NCBI GenBank assembly: GCA_947095535.1
Contig: OX352774.1
Coordinates: 32,628,496-32,692,495, forward strand
DNA from: Poecilobothrus nobilitatus
Lineage: Eukaryota > Arthropoda > Insecta > Diptera > Dolichopodidae
Length of the DNA stretch: 64,000 nt
Reading direction: 5' to 3'
Shown in pieces: positions 34,840 through 45,994 of the stretch. The translations under genes and the position numbers were made by a program. Below the pieces are notes generated by a model that worked only from the letters and a program-made list of their open reading frames with translations, did not search any database and was not told where the DNA came from. Numbering within the stretch: position 1 is the stretch's first letter; the number at the start of each line of letters is the position of its first letter.

Positions 34840-36265
34840 TGCTTCAAGCGAACGAGGAAGAATTTGTATAAATGACTGTGTCTCTATAGGATACGCGCAC
34901 GAACATTCTTTTGACATCATAAAATTTAATCATCTTTTACCAAATTTTACATCTCTAACTTAATTAAATGCCAAGACATGACAGCTGGCGGAACTATTGT
35001 TGCTAATTTTTCAGAAATTATTGCCATAAAACTCGATCATCTTTTGGAAAATATCAGATATCCAGCTTTATTAAGTATCAAAATATGGGGATACAAATTT
35101 CACAACTATCCGAACTTGTTATTTTAGACTGTTATTTTCAAAAGTTATTGGCATAAACCTTAATTCTTTTTCACACAATTTCTGATGTCTAGCTTCTATA
35201 GACATTGAGTTATTTGCATATAAAAAAACGAAGTTGTATGACAGATACTCGAACCCACCGACCCAGCTTATTTAATTTCAATAGCAAAAATAACGATTTT
35301 ATAAAGATGAAAGTAGTAAAAATTTCAGAATCTACAGACCACCGCGATATATTTCAATTTAATTTTTTGTTAGAACCGCTGAGCCAATAATTTTTTTAAT
35401 TTTTGTTTTCTATTTATTTTCTTTATTTGAGATAATTTTTCATTCATTTTGGTTACTAAAATTTGAAATTTTGAACAGTTATTTCGGTTAATTATACATC
35501 ATAAAGGTTGCTTTATTATTTTTTGAGTAATCGTGTGCCCAGACCGAACGACATACATGTCTAAATGAAGTACAATGCATAAATTTGGGCAGGAGCCCAC
35601 AAATATCATTGGGATACCTAGACATAGTGCAGAGACAAAATAGAGCAATTCGTTTAATAAACGATCCAATTACTACCTCAACTCTACCTCCACTAGGTCA
35701 TTGTCGGGTCATTGGAGCACTCACTCTATTTTATAGATATTTTGCTGTTATAAGAACCTGTTCAGGACAAATAAAAACATTAGTGCCTGCTCTCAAAAAT
35801 TTCAATTGAGATACAAGGAGGGCTGCACGGGTTAATCCCTATGCCTTAAAGATCATCAGATGGCACACCTTCGCTAAAATTGACAATCATAACGTATATG
35901 GTATCGACAAACTCAAGAAGAATATCAACATCTCTGTTCTAAATAATCCTCCCAACATCAAATAACTTCCTATATTTTCCAAGTTCCTTTATTCCTATTT
36001 TCCCAATCTCCAAATCAAACATTACAGTGCACCATAGCTTTTAACTTAATGTTTTGTTTAAAAGTGAGGTGGCGTTTAATTGGTTAAAGTTCAACACTAC
36101 CAAAGAGAATTCATGTGTTGATCTTATTTGTGTCTTTCGAGATTCCCACCTACCCTCACAAAAAAAAAGAAACAAAAATGGATTAAGAGTTCGATTCCAA
36201 AGAAGAATATACATTCTTTTCCATATCTATTTCTTCTCTTTTAAAGTGTCACAAACATAATACCA
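34840..36265 (-). mobile_element. DR-B copy, inverted and split by a LINE insertion
   Basis: The left part (34840-35555) starts with GAACGAGGAAGAA. It carries inverted versions of the DR-B interior (TTGCCATAAAACTCGATCAT, GATATCCAGCTTTATTAAGT, TCTGATGTCTAGCTTCTATA) and ends TTTTTTGAGTAATCGTGTG. The right part (about 36180-36265) has TTTAAAGTGTCACAAACATA and CCAAATTTATTATA, the expected other end of DR-B. The LINE at 35560-36175 sits between. Joined, the DR-B copy is about 795 bp. Confidence 0.6.
35560..36175 (+). pseudogene. LINE ORF2 C-terminus, 3'UTR and poly(A), plus strand
   Basis: The frame from about 35585 reads SLGYLDIVQRQNRAIRLIND, then TTSTLPPLGHCR, GALTLFYRYFAV and LVPALKNFN, with a stop at 35807-35809. 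After it comes TRRAARVNPYALKIIRWHTF in the same region. This matches the C-terminal pattern of the LINE at 26942-28000 (IQ.RAIRLI.DP..TSTL, LFYRY) and a common arthropod LINE C-terminus. The 3'UTR carries CAACACTACCAAAGAGAATT and TGTGTCTTTCGAGATTCCCA, then CCTACCCTCAC and a poly(A). It is strongly 5' truncated and inserted in a DR-B repeat. Confidence 0.7.
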
Positions 36266-36269
36266 AATT

Positions 36270-37920
36270 TATTATACGAGAACTACTCTCCTACTGGTAT
36301 AAAAATAATATAAATAGAAAATATAGGATATAAATTTTAAATATTATCCTTCTCATAATCTAAATACAAAGAGAATTTCAATGAAAAATAATTATTATTA
36401 AAATGTGATAGGTAAATATAATAATCATCTATAAAATTTGAAAAATAAAATCCTTTTTTTCATTTTCACTATTTAATTTCCAATTTTCATTGTCTTCAAC
36501 AAATGTTTGATAAAAAGGAAAACTTTATATTTTCAACAAAAAAGAAAAACCTTTTATATACAAATTCTTCTAAAATTTATTACTACAGAAAAAATATAAT
36601 AAGGATCTATAAAAAATCTTTAAAGGATATTTCCCTATAATATCAAGGTTACAGAATTCATGTCTGACTTAGTTTTTTATTCAATTCGTTTCAGTTTTTT
36701 TTTTCTGGAAACAAAAATTCTAGAAGTCAAAAGTTAAAATATTTTTTGCATAATTTAAAAAAAAGAAAAACAAATACAAAATACAGAACAAAATAATCAA
36801 ACAAAAATATGATAGCTTATTATGTAACAAGTGGTGAAAAAATCCTTTGGAAAAGAAAGTAATCATCAGACAAAATGAAAATGGGAAAATTAAGCACTAC
36901 CTATTACTTATAAGTATAACCGTGAAAAATTTTTGATGGAATGAAACTCTTCTAAATAAAACAAAAATATCAAGCAATCGAAAAGAAAAATTGAGCAGAG
37001 GAATTTTTTTTCTATTAAAAGACGAAAAAAATTTACTTTGGTTTTAGTGGTGGAACTTAGAAGGTAGAATATTTTTCTTTATGATTTGCTTATTGTTTTA
37101 ATTGTGGTGTTATCTATTGATGAAAAAATGAATAGAATGTGAGACTAAAATTCTTAATTTCTTTTTTATTAATTGTGAATATTATGATGGAATGGAAAAC
37201 ACATTAATCAAAAATGATTAATTGAATTGACCGAATATTATTCGGCATATAAAGATTATAATATAATATCGTATGTGTTATATGCTATTTACTTAGTGTT
37301 ATGTTCATTAGAAGAATTCGTTAGAGAAACTTGGGATGAAGAACGTTAAAAGCAATTTACCATATTATTTTATAATAAAATGCTTAGAATTGTTATCGGA
37401 CAAATAAAATATAATGAATGATGTGAATGACAATCATAATTATAAGAAAATTGTATCAATAATTTTAATAAAGAAATAAAATTTTCTATACCTACAGAAA
37501 TATTAAAAATATTTCATTTTCATTTTTCTTTTTAATTAATGGAATATTTTAACGTATTTTTATTCTCTTTCAGAATCCAAAAAATACGTAAATACTTTAA
37601 TTTTATACATAAATAAAATATTGATGAAATAATTTTAATTATTTATTAAGGATATTATAATTTTAATAGTTACTTATATGTTTTATATATTAAACAGAAG
37701 GTAAAATAAAAATTAATAGGATTCTACGAATTAACACTAAAATGAACTAGAGACGGAATTTTTTTTTTTTTTTATAATTTCTCTTGACCTTAACACAAAG
37801 AAACAAGAACAAATTTAAGACAATTAAGCAAAGTAAAAAAGGAATTAATGCCAGAAAAATTATACCAGAATAATATAAAATTGTACCAGTAATACGGAAA
37901 AGTAACAAATAATATATGAA
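36270..37920. other. AT-rich stretch, nothing recognised
   Basis: No supported feature. A T run of about 15 bases lies at about 37760-37773. Confidence 0.4.
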
Positions 37921-37921
37921 A

Positions 37922-38096
37922 AAGGAGCCTCGGTGGCCTAGTGAGTAAGAGCGTATTAAATACGCTGTAAACAGGAGGGAGTGTGAGTTTGAGTCCCATA
38001 CACTTCGTAAGAGTTATTCCCCCTTACGAAATTTACAGCTACGCTTGAACAGGAAATTTTAATAAGTAATTTCCTGTCCACATTTATGTGACAAAA
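37922..38096 (+). mobile_element. SINE-A copy, plus strand
   Basis: Head AAGGAGCCTCGGTGGCCTAG, then TGAGTAAGAGCGT, a diverged B box (GAGTTTGAGTCCC), CGTAAGAGTTATTCCC, TGAACAGGAAATTT and a terminal CACATTTATGTGAC. The poly(A) is not clear and I did not find a target-site duplication. The head-to-tail length agrees with the copies at 11.7, 45.7 and 55.2 kb. Confidence 0.75.
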
Positions 38097-38099
38097 TGC

Positions 38100-38925
38100 C
38101 CAAAAAATTATATAGAGATCATAAATCAGTTTTTGTTAAATGTCTATAAAAACGATCCTGGGGAAATAAACGTTGACGAATATTCAAACACAGTTAACGC
38201 GTCTAATCATTCTCATCCTACATTAAAGAACGGGCGTTTTCCATTCTATAATTAAAATCCCGAGAATGTATCGCTAATGAAGCATTTACATATATTAGAT
38301 TTACTTTATATAACTTATATAAAACATATTTTCATAAGTGCATAAAATTTGTTGCTTATGCATTCTTGGCAACATTATTTGTATTGTTGCATTTATTTCA
38401 TTATTGCAACTGGATAAAATTTAGGGTCTTATTCTACTAGGATTTAAACCGCAATTTAAAAAATAAAAATTTTCTATTTCAAAATTTTTTAAACTTAAGA
38501 TTTTTTTTTTGGAAAAGTTTGGGATTCTATTCAAGCAAAAAAAAAAAGGAATCTCGTTAGTGATGTGTTTGTTTTTTGAAAATTATTAGTAAATATTATC
38601 ATTCTATTATTTAATAAATCATAATTTCGGCATTATTAGTTCTGATTGCGTACAATTGGCAAAACTTAGATGACAAACATCTATTCCTCCTAAGTCCACT
38701 TATCAAAAAACTCACAATGCAAAAAATCAAGTAGAAAAATTTCTCGCTTAGCATATAATTGCTATATCCATTTTACAAAAAATTAAAAATAAAATTGCTT
38801 CTAGTAAAATTAATGTGTTAATACTCTTGAAAATTTGTTGTTTTGTGTTGTCAACAACAGTAGAGTACTGTATTTTAGACAATGTTAAAATTTTCTAAAA
38901 TAAGTGTATATGCGCGATTATGAAT
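38100..38925. other. AT-rich stretch, nothing recognised
   Basis: No supported feature. Around 38240-38280 a short AAAATCCCGAG segment resembles an iteron of the 22.6-kb element, but it is single. Confidence 0.35.
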
Positions 38926-38929
38926 TAGT

Positions 38930-39255
38930 AGAAATTTCATATTTGGTTACAAAATCAGGATTTCAATAAATTGTTTAGCAAGAGTTTGGTGGCGGCAACC
39001 TCCATTATTTTAAATTCTTTGTTATTGAAATACGTTTATACAAAATAATTAGGAAAGATTTTAAAATCAGGACTTCAATCATTTGTTCAACGAGGGTTAC
39101 AAAAATAATTAGATGAGATTTTATGAGTCAGGGTTTTCCCTTTTTCCAGAATATGTACAAATAAGTACATGCGAGATTTTGAATTGGGATGGATTTTGAG
39201 AGTTGGTAACAAAATCAGGGTTATACGCATTTTATAAAATGTGTTTACTTAATGT
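38930..39255 (+). repeat. DR-I dispersed repeat with internal repetition
   Basis: Successive blocks ACAAAATCAGGATTTCAATA (38950), AAAATCAGGACTTCAATCAT (39061), a GTCAGGGTTTT segment (39127) and ACAAAATCAGGGTTATACGC (about 39213) show an internal repeat of irregular 80-110 bp period. GGTGGCGGCAACCTCC is shared with 31.9 kb. Confidence 0.5.
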
Positions 39256-39294
39256 CCCCCATATACATATACTTATAATTGTTATATGATGCTA

Positions 39295-39445
39295 TTTGAA
39301 AATTTGTCAAACGGATGTTTTACAAAGTAAAAATTTGACATCTACCCTTTTTGACAAATGCGTTTTTGCGAAACGAATTTTTTGCCAAGTAATTTTTTGC
39401 AATGTGATGTTTGCAATGTGAATTTAGGTGAATTGCGCTATACCC
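39295..39445. repeat. 15-bp iteron array (TTTTTTGC type)
   Basis: TTTTTGCGAAACGAA, TTTTTTGCCAAGTAA and TTTTTTGCAATGTGA follow one another as 15-base units, with weaker copies on both sides. It is the same unit length as the arrays at 22.6, 32.0 and 57.2 kb but a different sequence. An inverted partner was not identified within 1 kb. The region around 23.6 kb may be a related copy. Confidence 0.5.
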
Positions 39446-39449
39446 ATTA

Positions 39450-40600
39450 GTTGTATATGTGTCGTTGCAAAAAATTAAATTAAAAAAATGGAATAGTCTT
39501 AAAATAAAACCAATTAACAACGTCTTGAAAGTAATGAACAAACATCAGAAACAGAATGAACTAATATCGAAAAGAAAAAAAACGTAACGCTAAAATTAAA
39601 TGAACTAAAATCGAAAAAAACTAGACTATGTAGACTAGTCTTTAATGAATTTTTTTTTATTTTAGCAACAATTTAAATGAATTCCTTCCATTAATTTATT
39701 TTTGCTTTGAAATCGGGTGTTCACTTATTCTGGCATTAATTCGTAGAGCCAACGAAAAGTGAGAAAAAGAGAGAAAAAAATAAAATAAATGATTTTACAT
39801 GAAAATTATTATTAATTATTTTATTATTACTAGGAAATTTTTTTTTTTTGTTTTTTCTATTTTATTTTTAATTAATTTTTCCGATGTTAAAATAATTTTT
39901 GTAATTTTATAACAATTTTCAGAAGTCGGTTTTAAAAATGAATAAAGAAAAAAAATTTATATCAATGGAAAATTGTTATAAAATTATAAAACAAAATCTG
40001 AAAGGATCTGTTCTTTGTATAATATTAATTAAATAAAAATTTGTTCACAATTAATTAAAATTATGAAATTTTAATTAAAATATAAATATTACATAAGTAT
40101 TATATTATATTAATTAGTTAATATTGACTATGAAAACATAAGAATGACTTATTTATTCATTTAGCAATTATATAGTCTCGTAATTTCTATTATTAATAAT
40201 TTTTGGAATATTTGGATCAATTGAATGAACATTAGATGATATTAAGTAAAGAAAAAAATCAATGTTAATAATATATCTTATAATATGCGTAAGATTTATT
40301 TATGATTTTGATGTTTTTAAGAAAAATAAATATTAAATATTGATTTTCTATTTGTAATTGATACAAACATCATTATATGTTCAATAGCCATTGCAGCAAA
40401 TTTCGGATATTTCTTTGCAATTTTTTTTACCAAGAAAACTGCATTTATGAAAATTTAATCTTTAATAATAATCTTATTTTCTATTTTTTATTTTTTTTTT
40501 TTCTCCTTTCAACTCTTATTAAGAGCATAAAGTATCAATTTTTTATAAAAATATTTGTCTATAGCTTAAGTTTCTGGAATCTGGAATTGTGGTTTCAGTA
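39450..40600. other. AT-rich stretch, nothing recognised
   Basis: No supported feature. The frames here are low complexity. Confidence 0.4.
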
Positions 40601-40604
40601 ATCC

Positions 40605-40895
40605 GTTGATTACTCGGTTGCTGCTATTGTAAAAAACTGTTGAACGCAAATAATAATTTTTCTTTGTGCGACATCTATTATCTTATACAAGAATTATTTT
40701 ATATGTATTTTATTATATATTAATTATATATTATATATTTATTTCATATTTAATTATATTATATACTATTTATATATTTTTCTTAAAATTTATATTATTT
40801 TTTATTAATCTATATATGGCCCAGCCGGGGTTTAAATTCAAGGCTTTTCAAATAAAAAATTGATGTCTTAACCACTTTGGCTGCATTATATTTCT
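40605..40895 (-). mobile_element. SINE-E copy 1, minus strand
   Basis: On the minus strand a tRNA-like head has ATGCAGCCAAAGTGGTTAAG (A-box side) and TTGAATTTAAACCCCGGCTG (B-box side). It is followed by a very AT-rich body and a tail carrying the complements of TTGTGCGACATCTATT and GTTGATTACTCGG. The copy at 46863-47115 has the same layout. Confidence 0.65.
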
Positions 40896-41069
40896 TTTAC
40901 TCACACAAAATATAATAATTAAGGTAATGTTTGAGGTAAAATTGATAATCAGTTCCGAATTTTTTCAATGCTTCAGACGTATTTTAAGGCTCCGTCTAGG
41001 AACCAGTTAAAGTAGACTTCAATATTATTACAACCATATTAATTTTAAAAAAAAAACAGATATACTAAT

Positions 41070-41326
41070 GTATTTTTATTCTTTTTCTTCGGTGTTACTT
41101 AAAAGTACTCTTCAGTACACCCTCTGACCTCTGCTGCTTGGTTCTTGAAGAATTGAATTTTAAAAATGGTAAAAACGAATATGTCGAAGGAAGACTAGAT
41201 TGCAAAAGAGCGCCAGATAAATCATTTCCATCATACATTTCTATAAGTGTTCAGCGGCAAGAGGGCAACAGAATTAGTACATTTGACGAAGATATCAAGA
41301 AAGTTTGCAACATTATATACATATAA
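41070..41326 (+). CDS. possible terminal coding exon, unidentified
   Basis: The frame is open from just after a stop near 41070 to TAA at 41324-41326. Its composition is clearly less AT-rich and less repetitive than its surroundings. A pyrimidine-rich tract (TTTTTATTCTTTTTCTTC) and CTCTTCAG at 41108-41115 could be a 3' splice site. This would give an exon of about 70 codons beginning PSDLCCLVLEELNFKNGKNE and ending DEDIKKVCNIIYI. Polyadenylation-type AATAAA lies at about 41419. The protein was not recognised. It could also be a fragment of a transposon or a processed pseudogene. Confidence 0.25.
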
Positions 41327-41418
41327 CATCAATTTCTAAGATTATAATGTCACCATACTATGAATAGGGAAAAAGAAAAAGGATAATTTTTATTATTTTT
41401 TTTATTTTTTATATAATT

Positions 41419-41430
41419 AATAAAATAAAA
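41419..41430 (+). promoter_or_regulatory. possible polyadenylation signals (AATAAA)
   Basis: AATAAA at about 41419-41424 overlaps a second copy just after it, about 95 bp downstream of the stop of the candidate exon. In DNA this AT-rich the hexamer is common by chance, so it is only supporting context. Confidence 0.2.
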
Positions 41431-41880
41431 CAAATATAATTTTTATTAAAGTTTAAATTGTAATTCATTTTTTTCATAAAGTAAGTGAGATGTATGATCT
41501 AATAATGTTCAACAAAAATAATGCCATTGCAATTAAAAAATGTTGGCCATAATTTGTAAAAACTAAAAAGTAATATTACAAAAATTTGCTTCCTTATTTC
41601 AACAAAAAACTAAAAAAATTAAAACAGTGAAAAGAATTTTATGTTTTCTTTAAAAGTTTTTATCAGTCAAACAAAAACTCCTAATTAAAAACAAATCCCG
41701 GAAATGTTCGTTTCATATTTTTATTACACACGAATACATAGAAATACAAAATGACCAGTTCATTATTTATTTATGAATAGAAACAGTAATACTTTGTTAT
41801 AATGCAGGATAATACTAAAAGTCATTAAAAAATTTTCTTTTATTGTTTTAATTTAAAATTTAACGGTCAAAAAGAAACCA
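41430..41880. other. AT-rich stretch, nothing recognised
   Basis: No supported feature. Confidence 0.35.
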
Positions 41881-41884
41881 CAAA

Positions 41885-42009
41885 ACGCATTTCTTAAATA
41901 ACTTTTAGCACATTTCCAAAAAATATTTGATAAAATGTGCCTATTAGTTTTGATCTGTCCATCCGTCTGTCTGTCTATTTACAAAACTTCTACACCGTTA
42001 AAGATAGAG
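41885..42009 (-). repeat. DR-type repeat end abutting the giant palindrome
   Basis: TTTTAGCACATTTCCAAAAA, TGTGCCTATTAGTTTTGATC and TGTCCATCCGTCTGTCTGTC are the inverse of the end at 12000-12070. It stops where the palindrome arm starts (42010), so the palindrome may have inserted into it. Confidence 0.5.
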
Positions 42010-44352
42010 AAAACGAGGAAGAATACAGTTGCCTTTGTCAACTCTTAGATACCCGTACGCACCGTTAGTATGTTCACAGCCTGTCACTCTGCTTACAATA
42101 TTATTTTTTTAATATTTTAGTATTTTAAAATAATTCGGGTGAATTTTATAATTTCTAGAACTATGGGTTGTACATATATTCAAACTATATGTTTATACAT
42201 TCTTCAAAAGCAGATTTTAACCTTCCGCATAACGATTATCAATCCAAAACTTTTTCAAATATTCTATAGTACCATTTAATACTAAGCGGTAAATGTATAT
42301 TTACAAAATGGTAAATCTAAGTACAAAATGGTAAATATAATTTTAAATATTATATTATATTAATGCGTACATAGTATATTTATATTGTTATAAGTATATC
42401 GCCATACATTGCAATATTTCTTTAAAAATATTCCATTCATAGAATAATTTCTTATAAGTACAATAAAATACCTATACTTGTATGTATGTAAATACGGCGC
42501 TATATAATATACATCTATACTCTTATCATTCATTCATCAGTGACATATACGATATGTAAATAAACATGATATTATATAAGTATGTATGTATATCAATATC
42601 ATATGAATAAAAATTCTTTAAGCAACCGTTATGTTGTTTATTTATTTACATTTTTTTGTACTACGCATTATATCCTCAACAATTTCAAATTATCGAGTAA
42701 AACAAAATGCAAAAAATTCGTTAAAGAAATTTGTTAGAAAATTTGAAAAAATCAAGTAACACTTTCGTTAATTATAAAGTAACCCTATATTATTAAAAAA
42801 AGTTGTCAACAGAAATAAGAGTATAATATTGAAGCTTTAAGTTTTGTGTATTACTTCAAAAAAATGTTAACAGGTGTTCAAGTTACAGGTGTTTAAAACA
42901 GGAAATTTTAAATTTTTGAGCCCTTACAGCTCCTAAACGGAGAGTGATACAAAAAAAATTTCTGAAATGACTCATACTTATTTTTAAAGATCTAACTTCT
43001 GTCAAAATTTCAAACTTAAACCGTTTAGAAGATAGAAGGGTTAAAGGATTTTGCAAAATTTGAGTTTCGCATAACGGTAAATTAAGACACCGTATGCCAC
43101 AAATATATATTTATTGTATATATACTTTTAAAGCTAATGAAAGTAGTAATCGTTTAGCGTTTTCAAAATGAAGATATATTTTATACAACTTGTGCTATAA
43201 CAATTTAAATATAGAGCTTTTTTGAACCTTTGGGGAGCTGTAGCTCCGTAACGGGTGGGGCTACAAAAAAAAGTTATTAAAAATAAAATTAATATTTTTG
43301 TGAGATCTATCAGCAGTTAAAATTTCATAGCTCTATTTCAAAAAAAATGTGGGGATCTAAAAGTTAGGTGTTCGAGAGCTACCTTAAGGTTTGGTCCAAA
43401 CTCAACCAAAAAAAATAGGGAACCTACAAATTACTCCCAGAATATTTTGTGTAAATTTCAAGATTCTAGCTTTCTTAGTTTTTGAGTTAGAGTTATAAAT
43501 TTGTTATAAGTTTAGGAGCTGTAAGGGGTCAAAAACTGAAAATTGCCTATTTTTAAACACCTGTAACTTGAACACCTGTTAAAATTTTTTTGAAGTAATA
43601 CACAAAAATTAAAGCTTCAATATTATACTCTTATTTCTGTTAACAACTTTATTTAATAATATAGGGTTACTTTATAATTGACGAAAGAGTTACTTGATTT
43701 TTTCAAATTTTCTAACAAATTTCTTTAACTAATTTTTTGCATTTTGTTTTACTCGATAATTTGAAATTGTTGAGGATATAATGCGTAGTACATAAAAATG
43801 TAAATAAATAAACAACATAACGGTTGCTTGAAGAATTTTTATTTATATGATATTGATATACATACTTATATAATATCATGTTCATTTACATATCGTATAT
43901 GTCACTAGTGAATGAATGATAAGAGTATGCCGTATTTACATACATATATGTATTTTATTGTACTTATAAGAAATTATTCTGTCAATGGAATATTTAAATA
44001 TAATATAATATAATATTTAAAATTATATTTACTGTTTTGTACTTAGTAAATTTAATATATACATTTACCGTTTAGTATTAAATGGTACTATAGAATATTT
44101 GAAAAAGTTTTGGATTGATAATCGTTATGTGGAAGGTTAGAATCTGCTTTTGAAGAATGTACATATAAACATATAGTTTGAATATATGTACAACCCATAG
44201 TACTAGAAATTATAAAATTCACCCAAATTATTTTAAAATACTAAAATATTAAAAAAATAATATTGTAAGCAGAGTGACAGGCTGTGAACATACTAACGGT
44301 TCGTACGGGTATCTAAGAGTTGACAAAGTCAACTGTATTCTTCCTCGTTTTT
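42010..44352. mobile_element. 2.34-kb foldback (giant palindromic) element
   Basis: The left arm, about 42010-42938, and right arm, about 43509-44352, are reverse complements along their whole length with few substitutions and some indels. Matching pairs include AAAACGAGGAAGAATACAG with its inverse at 44333-44352, and TTGTTAGAAAATTTGAAAAA (42731) with its inverse at about 43701. AACAGGTGTTCAAGTTACAG is paired with CTGTAACTTGAACACCTGTT, and CCCTTACAGCTCCTAAAC (42921) with GTTTAGGAGCTGTAAGGG (43509). The 570-bp core carries DR-C blocks (GAGCTGTAGCTCCGTAACGG). There is no coding frame. A single-arm relative is at 1924-3242. Confidence 0.85.
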
Positions 44353-44359
44353 AACATTT

Positions 44360-45180
44360 TTTCTTATTATATAATATTCTAAGAAAATTCCTAAATTTTG
44401 GTGTAAGTCACAATTCTAAATAGTTTTCATTGTCGTTTTGAAATGTGCGCCTTTAAAAACGATTGGTTTACATTCTGCCTTGGTTTTTTTCTTTTTTATT
44501 TCTAACAATGTGTTATATGTGTAAAGACCACAAAAAGATTTGTTTTGCTTTTTTTCATTCCTAAATGTGTGGTTCATAATTATTTTCTGCTAAGTTTAAC
44601 TTCCGTATCCAACTCATTTAAAAGTGAATTTTTATTTTGATAATTCCCTTTAAAGGATATAGTAAAATTCAGTAATATATAAGTAGATCCTGATTTATAT
44701 AATATGGTAGCCATATTTCACTTAATATTTAAAATAAGAGTTCCGAAAAACAAAAAAATTGAAATTCACTGTTTCAGATTACAAGCATATGTTATGACCG
44801 TAATACTTTTTTTTAATGTATGTATGATTTTTTTTGTTTATTATTTTTTAATTATATACAGGAATTTTTTAAACCGAAAAACCATTAAAATAAAATCCTT
44901 ATTACTTGTTTATGACGTTTAAATACCAACAGATACGTAAAACATTTAACTGGCAATTAGTAAGTACCATGACATTTTTATTTTTTTTTTATAAATGGTT
45001 GGATAATTAAGATTTTTTCTTTTTTAAATATATTATGTAATAATGAATCCTTAAAAATATATCTACCGGAAGTACAAATCTTGATTATTTAGAACTACAA
45101 GACCAAAATGATAAAATAGAAAGAATTGTATTTTGTTTTCTCTTTTCTTGTACAAGATAAAAGCTCAATTTTAATTTTGA
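44360..45180. other. AT-rich stretch with a DR-like start
   Basis: TTTGGTGTAAGTCACAATTC at 44398 resembles 15660-15680. The rest to 45180 has no supported feature. The 72-codon frame at 44704-44922 is low complexity. Confidence 0.35.
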
Positions 45181-45185
45181 TAAAA

Positions 45186-45993
45186 TTTTTCTTTCTGAGG
45201 AAGTTGAAAATCTTCTAAAGAGAATAAGAAAACCTGCCCTTTGGTAGTGAAAAAATTCTTACTAATTAAACTTACTTTTCCATTTAATCAATATAATGAG
45301 ATGAAACTCGAAAGTGCTAACGCTATTATTGACTAGGCAGTATGGATAGGAAAGGATACTATTTTGCTAGCAGTAATGGAACCATTAAACGTTACAACAT
45401 GTAGTTAGTATATAATATTTTCCTACGTGACGTAATAATAACAGCTCCACCATAGTACAAAGTACAAATTAGTTATTACAAATTACAAATTAATTGGTAC
45501 AAGTACAAATTATTATTATTATGATTTGCTACAGAGTCAAGGTCATCAGTCATTCAAAGCATACAGCAGTATTTAGCACCTTCTTGCATAAGACAACATC
45601 CCCACTATAGCAGCTATTTTATTATTATTATTACCATTATTATTACTATTATTATTATTGCTATTTTTTTTTTTTATAATGCATTTCTCTGCCACATAAA
45701 TGTGGACAGGAAATTACACAGCCTTTCCTGTTCAGGCGTGGCTGTAAATGTCTTAAGGGGAAAGAACTCTTACGACATTTGTGGAGTTCGAACCCACACT
45801 CCCTCGGTGTTTACAATGTATTTTATACGCTCTTACCCACTAGGCCAACGAGGCCCCATTATTGCTATTATTTTACAGTATATTACGATATCACATTATA
45901 ACTACCTATTTTTAAACAATCTCACCGGGATTTGAATCGAAGGCCCTCCAATTGAAAGGCTGGCGACTTAACCACTATGCTATGAGTCAGATT
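45186..45993 (-). mobile_element. SINE-D copy, minus strand, with a nested SINE-A
   Basis: Minus reading starts at the right with a tRNA-like head: CTCATAGCATAGTGGTTAAG, then a B-box-like TTCGATTCAAATCCC. It passes through an ATT/TAA triplet-rich middle (45610-45660 and 45858-45880) and the GTTGTAACG, TATCCTTTCCTATCC and TCATTATATTG blocks. It ends in a diverged tail (TCTTTAGAAGATTTTCAACT, then a short A-rich end). A SINE-A at 45666-45857 lies in the triplet repeat. Without it the length is about 615 bp, similar to the copy at 61584-62166. Confidence 0.65.
45666..45857 (-). mobile_element. SINE-A inserted in a SINE-D microsatellite
   Basis: The minus-strand head is GGGGCCTCGTTGGCCTAGTG. It is followed by TGTGGGTTCGAACTCCAC (B box GGTTCGAACTCC), the CTTAAGACATTTACAG, GCCTGAACAGGAAAG and CACATTTATGTGG blocks, and a poly(A) (T run at about 45664-45675). 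The target-site duplication ATTATTGCTATT is at 45654-45665 and 45858-45869. The 77-codon plus-strand frame is antisense to the SINE. Confidence 0.9.
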
Positions 45994-45994
45994 A

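Noticed and set aside
41885..42009. Palindrome arm extending left of 42010
   Set aside because: The sequence left of 42010 matches DR repeat ends but has no inverse counterpart right of 44352.
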